A stretch of 40,688 nt of DNA from CAG-452 sp045531335 (GTDB taxonomy: Bacteria; Bacillota; Clostridia; TANB77; CAG-508): the NCBI GenBank assembly GCA_045531335.1, contig JAZSDU010000016.1:1-40688 (forward strand), written 5' to 3'. The notes beneath the pieces are model-generated. The model did not search any database. It saw only the letters and a list, made by a program, of their open reading frames with translations, and had not been told where the DNA came from. A program made the translations under genes and the position numbers. Positions 8,880 to 16,548 of the stretch are shown one piece after another. Position 1 is the first letter of the stretch, and each line of letters starts with the position of its first letter.

Positions 8880-8944
8880 GAATTCTAGGGACTGTCCCAT
8901 AAAATCACCAATTTATTGGGGAGTTTTGGGACTGTCCTGAATTC
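8880..8944. repeat. GAATTC-bounded inverted repeat with two GGGACTGTCC copies
   Basis: GAATTC at 8880 and 8939 bounds the element. Inside each end is GGGACTGTCC (8888 and 8928), each nearly self-complementary, and the halves mirror each other. It lies directly behind galE and can end its transcript, but no T run follows. Related in look to the GGGGACAGACCCC hairpins at 10067 and 40648. Confidence 0.6.
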
Positions 8945-8993
8945 ACGAAAATAACCAAACAACAATTTATAAATTAAAATAAGGAGACTCAAA

Positions 8994-10067
8994 ATGAAAA
9001 AATTAAAAGAAATACTAAATCACGTATTTATAGATGGATTAACAGGAATGGCATGGGGATTATTCTCCACATTAATAATAGGACTTATTTTAACACAAAT
9101 AGGAGGGTTTATTCCTAATAGATTAGGTGAACTTATAGTTATAATAGGAAAGATAGCATCTGCATTAACAGGAGCTGGTATAGGTATAGGAGTTGCAAGT
9201 AAATTCAAATCAGGAACTTATGTTACTGTATCAGCAGCAATTGCTGGTATGATAGGAGCATTTGCAACAAAAATATTAGCAGGTGAAGTTTTTACATCTG
9301 CAGGAACTATTGTATTTGCAGGCCCAGGAGAGCCATTAGGAGCTTTTATTGCTGCAATAGTTGGAATAGAAATAGGAAATTTAATAACAGGAAAGACAAA
9401 AGTAGATATAATTTTAGTACCACTAACAACTATTCTTTCAGGAGCTATAGTAGGATTATTGTTAGGACCTACAATATCTAGTTTTATGACAGCTTTAGGA
9501 GCATTAATAAATTGGTCTGTTGAAAGACAACCAATTATAATGGGAATTTTAGTATCTGTAATAATGGGTATGATTTTAACACTTCCTATAAGCTCAGTAG
9601 CAATATCTATAATTTTAAATTTAAGTGGACTTGCAGCAGGAGCTGCAACAGTAGGATGTTGTGCAAATATGATAGGATTTGCAGTAGCAAGTTTTAAAGA
9701 AAATAAATTTGGAGGATTAATTTCACAAGGTATAGGAACATCAATGTTACAAGTTCCAAATATAATGAAAAAACCTGTAATTTGGTTACCAGCAATAATA
9801 GCAAGTGCAATATTAGGACCTTTATCTACAACAGTATTTAATATGACTAATAATGCATCAGGAGCAGGAATGGGAACATCAGGATTGGTTGGACAATTTA
9901 TGACATGGGAAACAATGAGAGGAGCAGAACCACCAGTAATATTATTAACTAAGATATTATTATTACATTTTATATTACCAGCATTAATAGCATGGATAGT
10001 ATCATACATACTAAGAAAGAAAAATATAATAAAAGACGGAGACATGAAATTGCAATCTGATAATTAA
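8994..10067 (+). CDS. PTS EIIC-like permease (PTS_EIIC_2 family)
   Basis: 357 residues, ATG after AAGGAGAC. Nine to ten membrane helices rich in Gly/Ala/Ile. Typical stretches of the PF13303 type are VFIDGLTGMAWGLFSTLI at the start, FAGPGEPLGAFIAAIVG and QGIGTSMLQVPNIMKKP. These proteins resemble the membrane (IIC) part of phosphotransferase systems but are usually found without IIA or IIB partners, as here, so phosphate-coupled transport is unproven and the substrate is unknown. A long open frame on the opposite strand is a by-product of its codon bias. Confidence 0.85.
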   Translation: MKKLKEILNHVFIDGLTGMAWGLFSTLIIGLILTQIGGFIPNRLGELIVIIGKIASALTGAGIGIGVASKFKSGTYVTVSAAIAGMIGAFATKILAGEVFTSAGTIVFAGPGEPLGAFIAAIVGIEIGNLITGKTKVDIILVPLTTILSGAIVGLLLGPTISSFMTALGALINWSVERQPIIMGILVSVIMGMILTLPISSVAISIILNLSGLAAGAATVGCCANMIGFAVASFKENKFGGLISQGIGTSMLQVPNIMKKPVIWLPAIIASAILGPLSTTVFNMTNNASGAGMGTSGLVGQFMTWETMRGAEPPVILLTKILLLHFILPALIAWIVSYILRKKNIIKDGDMKLQSDN

Positions 10068-10108
10068 AAAGTAGACTAAAGGGGACAGACCCCTTTAGTC
10101 TACTTTTT
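10067..10108. terminator. bidirectional terminator built from a GGGGACAGACCCC hairpin
   Basis: An 18-bp perfect stem (AAAAGTAGACTAAAGGGG with its complement, loop ACAGA) lies between the convergent permease and pncB genes, with A and T runs on the proper sides for both strands. The same GACTAAAGGGGACAGACCCC core recurs at 40648. Confidence 0.93.
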
Positions 10109-11534
10109 GTTTTCTAACAATTCATTTTTTAAATCCCATAAATTTTGAGATAGGTCCACATAGTATTTATGTGGGTTTTTTATACGTCTTACTTCATCCC
10201 ATAATGTGTTTAACTCTTTTTTTGCATTGTCTGCAATTGTATTCAAATCAGGTGAGTTATATACAAGCTCTCCATTATCAAAAATTAACTCTTGAAGAGG
10301 TCTTACTGTATAATTTGTTAATTCTTTCTTTTTCCAAGGTGATACTGGATCGAAAATTGTATATTTATCTTCTGGAATTATTTCATCATTTAATGTAATT
10401 ACATCAGCTAAAGCTTTATTAGTTGATTTATCATAAAATCTATACAATTTTTTAAAACCAGGGTTAGTTATTTTTATAGTGTTATTAGATACTTTTATTT
10501 TAGGAACTGTTTTTCCATCTTTTTCAATTGCTACTAATTTATATACTCCACCAAAAACAGGATTGCTTTTGGCAGTAATTAAATTTTCACCAACACCGAA
10601 TAAATCTATTTTCGCATCTTCTTCTAAAAGAGATGAAATTACATATTCATCAAGTGCATTTGTTCCACAGATTTTGCAGTCTTCAAATCCGGCTTCATCT
10701 AATATTTTCCTTATTTTTTTAGAAAGATAAGCTAAATCACCACTGTCTAATCTTACTGCATTAGGTCTGAAACCTTTTGGAACAATTACTTCATTAAAAA
10801 CTTTAATAGCATTTTTGATACCAGAGTTTAAAGTATCATATGTATCTATTAGCAAAGTAGAAGTATCTGGGTAATTTTCGGCATATGCTTTAAAAGCTTC
10901 ATATTCAGAATCGAAAGCTTGAATAAAACTATGAGCCATAGTTCCACTAGCAGGAACATTCCATTCTTTTGCTGTTAAAACACAAGAGGTTCCGTACGCA
11001 ACCCCCAATAACTGCAGCTCTAGCTCCTAAAACTGCAGCATCAACACTGTGAGCACGTCTTGCACCAAATTCCATAACTGGTCTTCCTTTTGCAGCATTT
11101 ACTATTCTACTAGATTTTGTTGCAATTAGACTTTGATGATTAATTAGGCAAAGCATAGCTGTTTCTAAAATTTGTGCTTCTATAATAGGTGCTTTTACAG
11201 TGATTAGTGGTTCATTAGGAAAAACTACAGTTCCTTCTGGAACAGACCAAATTGTTCCTGTAAATTTAAAGTTTCTTAAATATTCTAAAAAACCATCTGA
11301 AAAGATTTTCTTACTTCTTAAATAATTAATATCTTCATCACTAAATTTTAAATTTTTTACATAGTCAATTATTTGTTCTAATCCTGCAAATATAACATAA
11401 CCACCATCATCTGGTATTTTTCTAAAGAACAAATCAAAGTATGCTGTTTGATTTGTCATATTTTTAGCAAAGAATCCGTTTGACATAGTAAATTCATAAA
11501 AATCTGCTACTAATTCTAATTTTCTTTCATCCAT
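10100..11534 (-). CDS. pncB: nicotinate phosphoribosyltransferase, needs +1 frameshift at 10994
   Basis: The enzyme makes nicotinate mononucleotide from nicotinate and PRPP with ATP, salvaging niacin for NAD. The first frame (11534 to 10947) has FYEFTMSNGFF and GARRAHSVDAAVLGARAAVIGGCV, then CGG and a run of unrelated residues to a stop. Skipping the C at 10994 continues with GTSCVLTAKEWNVPASGTMAHSF, VRLDSGDLAYLSKKI and DLFGVGENLITAKSNPVFGG, giving about 477 residues, the usual size. The break sits before a GGA glycine codon in the conserved GGC-GTS segment. Upstream on the minus strand, TTGACA followed after 18 bases by TAATAT is a possible promoter, and GGAGG lies before the ATG. Confidence 0.92.
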
Positions 11535-11604
11535 ATATATTCCTCCAAATTAAATATTTAGATATTAAAAATATTATATCACTGTTGTCAAGATAAAAAA
11601 ATAA

Positions 11605-11650
11605 CAATAAAAAATCCTCCCATTCAGTGTTATAACTGTGTGGGAGGATG
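11605..11650 (-). terminator. intrinsic terminator of the minus-strand orphan ORF
   Basis: On the minus strand, ATCCTCCCA (11649-11641) pairs with TGGGAGGAT (11622-11614), with partial pairing in the loop and a T-rich tail after it. It directly follows the stop of the 11654-12025 ORF. Confidence 0.88.
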
Positions 11651-11653
11651 GGG

Positions 11654-12025
11654 CTACTTGATTACAAAGATTACTGAAATGTAATCAATCGGTTGAGAAT
11701 AAATGTTGGGCAGATAAGGACAAGTGTCTCCACTAATTCTTATTTCTCCGACTTTGTTCCAATCGAAGTCGGAGAAATTCCTGAGTTCGTCAGGACAACT
11801 TGTACTTCCTGACTCAATCGTCGCAAAATCAAGAAGAACAGTTTCCTTCTTTTTGTTGGCTTCTTCTTTAAGAGTGAACAACTGTTCATCTGTCATCCGA
11901 AGCAAACAGCTGAGAGAAAAATTCCCCTTTTCATTTACGGTATCAACAACTAAATTTTCAGGCAGTTTGCTTGCAAGAGATATTAAAAGATCTGTTGCCC
12001 TTGCAGTGTTTAGATTTTTTGTCAT
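11654..12025 (-). CDS. hypothetical protein, compositionally atypical
   Basis: 123 residues, not recognised. It is soluble and acidic, without a signal peptide: MTKNLNTARATDLLISLASK near the start, then DTVNEKGNFSLSCLL and an ending SQPIDYISVIFVIK. ATG is preceded by AAAGGGG and the gene has its own strong terminator. Its base and codon use differ from neighbours: it is richer in G and C, uses CTT, CTC and GTC, and contains the only CGG codon in the window that must be read as an ordinary in-frame codon (in SCLLRMTDEQ). This suggests recent arrival from another genome, or a non-expressed frame. A hairpin (TGATACAC with GCGTATCA, 12050-12075) lies in its leader. Confidence 0.55.
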   Translation of the reverse strand: MTKNLNTARATDLLISLASKLPENLVVDTVNEKGNFSLSCLLRMTDEQLFTLKEEANKKKETVLLDFATIESGSTSCPDELRNFSDFDWNKVGEIRISGDTCPYLPNIYSQPIDYISVIFVIK

Positions 12026-12263
12026 GGTTTTTTACCCCTTTATAATTTATTTGATACACAAAAAGCGTATCACTTATGTTAATTATATCACAAAATTTAT
12101 AAATGGTCAATTTTGGGAAGAGATGCCAGAAATGCAGATTGGAATATCTTAAAAAACAAACAAGAAAAAAAGTCTATTGCTGTTCCTAGTGTAACAAATT
12201 TGTAATATAAATGTAATAAATCGACACAACCTTTGATAATACTAATGTTTAAAAGAAATATTA

Positions 12264-12302
12264 AAAATGTTGTTGCAATTGCAACAACATTTTATTTTTT
12301 TT
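12264..12302 (+). promoter_or_regulatory. perfect 30-bp palindrome plus T run in nrdD leader (attenuator or terminator)
   Basis: Positions 12264-12293 are fully self-complementary (arm AAAATGTTGTTGCAA) and are followed by A and eight T-rich bases, a terminator shape, 51 bases before the nrdD start. It could end transcripts arriving from upstream, attenuate nrdD, or bind a dimeric repressor. It does not match the NrdR box consensus. Confidence 0.7.
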
Positions 12303-12343
12303 GTGATATAATTCCTTTACATTATGAAAGGGGAGAAATGCAA

Positions 12344-14506
12344 ATGAAAATTATAAAAAGAGATGGAGCAATAGTTGATTATAATGCTGAGAAAATAAGA
12401 GTAGCTATACAAAAAGCAAATAATGAAGTGGCTAGAAAAGAAAGGGCTACAAAGGAACAAATTGAAGATATAATTAAATATATAGTAGAACTTGATAAAC
12501 CAAGAATTCTAGTAGAAGATATTCAAGATATAATAGAAGAAAAATTAATGGAAATTGAAAAATACAAATTAGCTAAAAAATACATTACATACCGTTATAC
12601 TAGAGAATTGGTTAGAAAAGCAAATACAACTGACCAATCAATTAAAGAGCTAATTGAAGGTGAAAGTGAATATTGGAACAACGAAAATTCGAATAAAAAT
12701 GCAAAAGTTGTAACTACACAAAGAGATTATTTAGCAGGTATTACAAGTACAGATATAACAAGAAGATTTTTATTAGCAGAAGATATAGTTAAAGCACATG
12801 ATGCTGGAATTATACATTTTCATGATGCAGATTATTTTGCTCAAAATGCCCTACATAACTGTGATTTAATAAACTTAGAAGATATGCTTCAAAATGGAAC
12901 TAATATAAATGGAGTTATGATAGAAAAACCACATAAATTCTTAACAGCAATGACTATCGCAACTCAAATTATAACAGCAGTAACATCTAGCCAATATGGT
13001 GGAGCAACTGTTACAATGACACATTTAGCACCATTTGTAAGAGAAAGTTATAATAGATATCTAAAAAAATATCAAGATAGAAAACTAACTAAAGAACAAT
13101 GTGAACAATTTGCAAAAGAAGATTTGAAAAAAGAAATAAGAGATGGTGTTCAAACATTCCAATATCAAATTAATTCTATGACAACAACAAATGGACAATC
13201 TCCATTCTTAAGTGTGTGTTTCTATTTAGGAGAAACAGAAGAATACAAAGAAGAATTAGCTATGATTATAGAAGAAATGTTAGTTCAAAGAATACAAGGA
13301 ATGAAAAACGAAAAAGGTGTATATATTACGCCAGCATTCCCAAAACTTTTATATGTATTAGAAGAAGCTAACATGAAAGAAGATAGCAAATACTGGTATT
13401 TAACAGAACTTGCCGCTAAATGTACAGCAAAAAGAATGGTGCCTGATTATATTTCTGAAAAGAAAATGTTAGAATATAAAATAAATGCAAATGGTGAAGG
13501 AAACTGCTATCCTTGTATGGGATGTCGTTCATTCTTAACACCATATGTAGACCCTAAAACAAACAAAGCAAAATATTATGGTAGATTTAACCAAGGTGTT
13601 GTAACAATAAATTTAGTAGATGTTGCATTATCTTCTGGAAAAGATGTAGATTTATTCTGGAAAATATATGAAGAAAGATTAGAATTATGCCATAGAGCAC
13701 TTCAAGCAAGACATCAAAGATTAAGCAAAGCTACAAGTGATGTAGCACCAATACTTTGGCAACATGGAGCACTTGCAAGACTTAAAAAAGGTGAAAGTAT
13801 ACATGACTTATTACATGGTGGTTATTCAACAATTTCACTTGGTTATGCAGGACTTTATGAATGCGTGAAGTATATGACAGGTAACAGCCATACTGATAAT
13901 GGTAAAGGTAAAGACTTTGGATTAGAAGTTATGCAAAAAATGAATGACAAATGTAAAGAATGGAAAGAAAAAGAAAACATTGATTACAGTGTATATGGAA
14001 CACCAATTGAATCAACAACATATAAATTTGCAAAATGCTTAAAAGATAGATTTGGAATTGTTGAAGGTATTACAGATAGAAATTATATAACAAATTCTTA
14101 CCATGTACCTGTATTTGAAGAAATAGATGCATTCTCTAAATTAAAATTAGAAAGTGAATTCCAAAGATTAAGCCCAGGTGGAGCTATATCATATATAGAA
14201 ACACCAAACTTACAAAACAACATAGAATCTGTATTACAAGTTATTAGATTTATTTATGATAATATTATGTATGCAGAATTAAATACAAAATCAGATTACT
14301 GCCAAAAATGTGGATTTGATGGAGAAATACTAATTGATGAAGAATTAGAATGGTATTGTCCAAATTGTGGAAATAGAGATCATGACACATTAAATGTAGC
14401 AAGAAGAACATGTGGTTATATAGGAAGTAATTTCTGGAACAAAGGAAGAACAGAAGAAATAAAAGAAAGAGTGCTACATATAGATAACAAAGATGATGAA
14501 ATTTAA
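12344..14506 (+). CDS. nrdD: anaerobic ribonucleoside-triphosphate reductase
   Basis: About 720 residues from the ATG at 12344, eight bases after AGGGGAG; the ATG at 12338 is only two bases from it, and longer starts run through the leader palindrome. Residues 1-90 are an ATP-cone (IKRDGAIVDYNAEKIRVAI) for allosteric control. The catalytic part has the PCMGCRSFL cysteine segment; the C-terminus has a four-cysteine zinc site (CQKCGFDG, YCPNCGN) and the glycyl-radical loop RRTCGYIGSNFW. It reduces NTPs to dNTPs without oxygen, its radical being made by NrdG just downstream. Its presence shows an anaerobic life style. Confidence 0.97.
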   Translation: MKIIKRDGAIVDYNAEKIRVAIQKANNEVARKERATKEQIEDIIKYIVELDKPRILVEDIQDIIEEKLMEIEKYKLAKKYITYRYTRELVRKANTTDQSIKELIEGESEYWNNENSNKNAKVVTTQRDYLAGITSTDITRRFLLAEDIVKAHDAGIIHFHDADYFAQNALHNCDLINLEDMLQNGTNINGVMIEKPHKFLTAMTIATQIITAVTSSQYGGATVTMTHLAPFVRESYNRYLKKYQDRKLTKEQCEQFAKEDLKKEIRDGVQTFQYQINSMTTTNGQSPFLSVCFYLGETEEYKEELAMIIEEMLVQRIQGMKNEKGVYITPAFPKLLYVLEEANMKEDSKYWYLTELAAKCTAKRMVPDYISEKKMLEYKINANGEGNCYPCMGCRSFLTPYVDPKTNKAKYYGRFNQGVVTINLVDVALSSGKDVDLFWKIYEERLELCHRALQARHQRLSKATSDVAPILWQHGALARLKKGESIHDLLHGGYSTISLGYAGLYECVKYMTGNSHTDNGKGKDFGLEVMQKMNDKCKEWKEKENIDYSVYGTPIESTTYKFAKCLKDRFGIVEGITDRNYITNSYHVPVFEEIDAFSKLKLESEFQRLSPGGAISYIETPNLQNNIESVLQVIRFIYDNIMYAELNTKSDYCQKCGFDGEILIDEELEWYCPNCGNRDHDTLNVARRTCGYIGSNFWNKGRTEEIKERVLHIDNKDDEI

Positions 14507-14542
14507 AAAATAAGCTACGTATTGCGTTGTCAAACGTCGCAT

Positions 14543-14582
14543 AAAACTTTTTCAACATACAGCGTATAGTTTCAAAAGTTTT
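14543..14582. repeat. intergenic hairpin between nrdD and nrdG
   Basis: AAAACTTTT (14543-14551) pairs with AAAAGTTTT (14574-14582) around a 22-base loop, within a 119-bp gap that otherwise holds nothing recognisable. It could lower nrdG expression relative to nrdD. Confidence 0.45.
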
Positions 14583-14643
14583 AGCTAGTTTTCCTAGCAC
14601 TACTTGCTTCTTTTTAAAATTTATAATGAAAAGAGGAAATAAA

Positions 14644-15138
14644 ATGAGATATAACAAAATCAGAAAAATGGATATTTCAAATGGACCAGGTGTAAGAATC
14701 TCAATATTTATGCAAGGTTGTACATTTAATTGTAAAGAATGCTTTAATCCGGAAACACATAGTTTCGAAGGAGGAAAAGAATTTACAGATGAAACAATAG
14801 ATAGGGTAATAGAATTATGCCAAAATGAAAATATAAATGGTTTATCTATTCTAGGAGGAGAACCGCTTCATCCAAAAAACATAGAAGGAACTACAAAACT
14901 TGTTAAAGCATTTAAAGAAAGAATACCAGAGAAAGATGTTTGGATTTGGTCAGGATTCTCATTTGATGGAGAATTAAAAGATAAAGAAGTTCTTAAATAT
15001 ACAGATGTTCTAGTTGATGGAAGATATGTAGACGAACTTAGAAATCCTACTTTAAAATGGAGAGGTTCAGAAAATCAAAGAGTAATAGATGTTCAAAAAA
15101 GCTTAAATAATACAGATATAATTTTTTATAACAAATAA
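14644..15138 (+). CDS. nrdG: anaerobic ribonucleotide reductase activating protein (radical SAM)
   Basis: 164 residues. The start at 14644 is chosen because AGAGGAA lies just before it; an upstream in-frame ATG at 14626 has no such site. The radical-SAM cluster motif is C26-xxx-C30-xx-C33 (CTFNCKECFNPETH), followed by the SAM-contacting LGGEPLHPKN. It cleaves S-adenosylmethionine to create the glycyl radical on NrdD. At about 160 residues it is the short form normal for NrdG. It shares an operon with nrdD. Confidence 0.96.
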   Translation: MRYNKIRKMDISNGPGVRISIFMQGCTFNCKECFNPETHSFEGGKEFTDETIDRVIELCQNENINGLSILGGEPLHPKNIEGTTKLVKAFKERIPEKDVWIWSGFSFDGELKDKEVLKYTDVLVDGRYVDELRNPTLKWRGSENQRVIDVQKSLNNTDIIFYNK

Positions 15139-15171
15139 ATTGGGCGGAATTAAATTCCGCCCAATTTATTT
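15133..15171. terminator. strong inverted repeat behind nrdG
   Basis: A 19-bp perfect stem (15133-15151 with 15153-15171) around GGGCGGAATT/AATTCCGCCC, starting three bases before the nrdG stop codon ends. A and T runs lie within the stem ends, so it can act in both directions. Its right end overlaps the -35 box at 15170. Confidence 0.85.
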
Positions 15172-15198
15172 GAAATTAACATAGAAACATGATATAAT
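15170..15198 (+). promoter_or_regulatory. promoter of the 15281 gene
   Basis: TTGAAA (15170-15175), 17-base spacer, TATAAT (15193-15198). The predicted start near 15205 leaves a leader of about 75 bases. Confidence 0.75.
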
Positions 15199-15204
15199 TA
15201 CTTG

Positions 15205-15280
15205 CGAATTGGGTATATTCCCAGTTTTGAAGGTGCCTAATACCTTTTATTTCTTATAAGCAAGGAGTGAATTCAAACCT
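15205..15280 (+). promoter_or_regulatory. structured 5' leader candidate
   Basis: Hairpin A is TGGG/CCCA (15210-15223), hairpin B is AAGGT/ACCTT (15230-15246). An outer stem may form either from CTTGC/GCAAG (15201 with 15260) or GAATT/AATTC (15206 with 15270), enclosing the AAGGAG ribosome site. This gives a three-way-junction shape. It matches no riboswitch class I know; the regulation is inferred. Confidence 0.4.
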
Positions 15281-15565
15281 ATGGCTAAAAGAGTAAAGAA
15301 GAAGGACATCGAAGAAATAATTGCATTATGTTTAAAAAAAATATTTCCCGAAGATGGTATTAATATAGAATATATTAGAAAAAAACTTGTATTTGATTCT
15401 ATATATATATCAATGCCTTTGTCTGGAAAATATACAAAATGGGACATAATGAAATTCAACAGATATTTGCGCAGATATGCAGGAAAAAATCTTATTTGCA
15501 GATTCTGGGACAAAGAAAAAAATGAGTTAATAATTCAAAACGAATATGATGTAATCGATGGCTAA
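15281..15565 (+). CDS. small hypothetical protein with structured leader
   Basis: 94 residues, not recognised. The N-terminus is basic (MAKRVKKKDIEEII) and the protein alternates charged and hydrophobic residues, as in a small helical nucleic-acid-binding or partner protein; no membrane helix or signal peptide. AAGGAG precedes the ATG. It has its own promoter and terminator, so it is a single-gene unit between nrdG and the mntP riboswitch. Confidence 0.7.
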   Translation: MAKRVKKKDIEEIIALCLKKIFPEDGINIEYIRKKLVFDSIYISMPLSGKYTKWDIMKFNRYLRRYAGKNLICRFWDKEKNELIIQNEYDVIDG

Positions 15566-15618
15566 CAACAAATAAAATGCTGTAGATAATTAGGCTATCT
15601 ATTAGCTAAAACAAAAAA

Positions 15619-15652
15619 ATATGACCTTTTATATAAAAGGTCATGTTTTTTC
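15619..15652 (+). terminator. intrinsic terminator
   Basis: A 24-bp perfect palindrome (15621-15644, arm ATGACCTTTTAT) is followed by GTTTTTTCTTTT. It ends the small gene's transcript and insulates the riboswitch promoter downstream. Confidence 0.93.
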
Positions 15653-15685
15653 TTTTAATAAATTATAGAAAAAAATCAAAATCCC

Positions 15686-15714
15686 TTGTCAAATAAAATA
15701 GAATAGGTTATAAT
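15686..15714 (+). promoter_or_regulatory. promoter of the mntP riboswitch transcript
   Basis: TTGTCA (15686-15691), exactly 17 bases, then TATAAT (15709-15714). The predicted start, near 15721, is the first base of the aptamer. Confidence 0.85.
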
Positions 15715-15720
15715 CTTGAA

Positions 15721-15846
15721 GGAAATAAGGGAGTAGTTAGCATATAATTGTGCGATAAAGTCAACATCCTGATATTAAATATCTGGCTTTATCTTAAATA
15801 ACGAGACTTGTTTGCATTTTGCAGACAAAGTCTTTTTTTGTTGAAT
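15721..15846 (+). promoter_or_regulatory. manganese (yybP-ykoY) riboswitch with terminator
   Basis: The conserved landmarks appear in order: GGGAGTAG at 15729, the TCAACAT segment at 15770, and ACGAGAC at 15801. Known yybP-ykoY aptamers bind Mn2+ through these docked loops. Immediately after, GACTT and GTTTGCA pair with TGCAGACAAAGTC, followed by seven T: a terminator overlapping the 3' aptamer strand. Manganese binding should favour read-through and mntP expression. Confidence 0.93.
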
Positions 15847-15866
15847 TAGGAAAAAAGGAGTAAAAA

Positions 15867-16427
15867 ATGGAAGTAATATCAATTTTACTAATAGGAGTAG
15901 GACTTGCAATGGACGCATTTGCAGTAGCTATTTGCAAAGGTCTTTCAATGAAAAAATTAGAATGGAAAAAAGCAGTTATAATTGCATTATATTTTGGAAT
16001 ATTCCAAGCTGGAATGCCTGTTATTGGCTATTTCTTAGGAACAAGTTTTGAATCATTAGTTACTCAAATAGATCATTGGATAGCATTTATATTATTAGGT
16101 ATAATTGGAATAAATATGATAAAAGAAGCATTTGAATGTGGCTGCGAAAATGTAAATGATAAAGTAGATTTTAGAACAATGGTTGTTTTGGCAATTGCTA
16201 CAAGTATTGATGCATTAGCAATTGGAATAACATTTGCATTTTTAAGAACAAATATCACATTGTCAGCTATAGTAATAGGAATAACAACATTTGTTTTATC
16301 TCTAATTGGTGTAAAAATAGGAAATAAATTTGGAAATAAATATCAGAAAAAGGCTGAAATTTTTGGAGGAATTATATTGATTCTAATAGGTACAAAAATA
16401 TTATTAGAACATTTAGGAATAATATAA
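15867..16427 (+). CDS. mntP: manganese efflux pump MntP
   Basis: 186 residues with six membrane helices in two related halves. Conserved acidic motifs sit in helices 1 and 4: GLAMDAFAVAICKG and ATSIDALAIGITFAF, the DAFAVA/DALA pair typical of MntP. It exports Mn2+ from the cytoplasm. ATG after AAAGGAG, 20 bases behind the manganese riboswitch, which fits metal-induced expression. A cysteine pair (ECGCE) lies in the central loop. Confidence 0.96.
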   Translation: MEVISILLIGVGLAMDAFAVAICKGLSMKKLEWKKAVIIALYFGIFQAGMPVIGYFLGTSFESLVTQIDHWIAFILLGIIGINMIKEAFECGCENVNDKVDFRTMVVLAIATSIDALAIGITFAFLRTNITLSAIVIGITTFVLSLIGVKIGNKFGNKYQKKAEIFGGIILILIGTKILLEHLGII

Positions 16428-16514
16428 GAAAATTCCACGTTGTCCAGAACGCTTTGCGTTCGGACTTTATTCGGAAAATTTTCTTGTTATTCCAAAAAGT
16501 TCTATCGAACTTTT
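16426..16514 (+). terminator. two hairpins behind mntP
   Basis: The first (16426-16485) joins AAGAAAATTCC to GGAAAATTTTCTT, with an inner GAACGC-TTT-GCGTTC hairpin. The second (16495-16514) is AAAAGTTC-TATC-GAACTTTT. Together they fill the gap to the next gene and probably end mntP transcription. Confidence 0.7.
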
Positions 16515-16548
16515 CTACATAATAGAAAAATATAGGAGGAATAGTAAA

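Noticed and set aside
9218..10045. 275-residue open frame opposite the PTS-like permease gene
   Set aside because: It mirrors the permease's glycine/alanine-rich codons, lacks a ribosome site and has no family features; the forward gene is well supported.
12233..12343. Longer N-terminus for NrdD
   Set aside because: The extra 37 residues translate the palindrome and the ribosome site and are not part of the ATP-cone family.
14265..14657. 130-residue reverse-strand frame over the end of nrdD
   Set aside because: It is a leucine/phenylalanine-rich shadow of nrdD with no ribosome site.
15205..15280. Known riboswitch (purine, PreQ1, c-di-GMP) in the leader
   Set aside because: The layout is a possible three-way junction but the conserved loop bases of these classes are absent.
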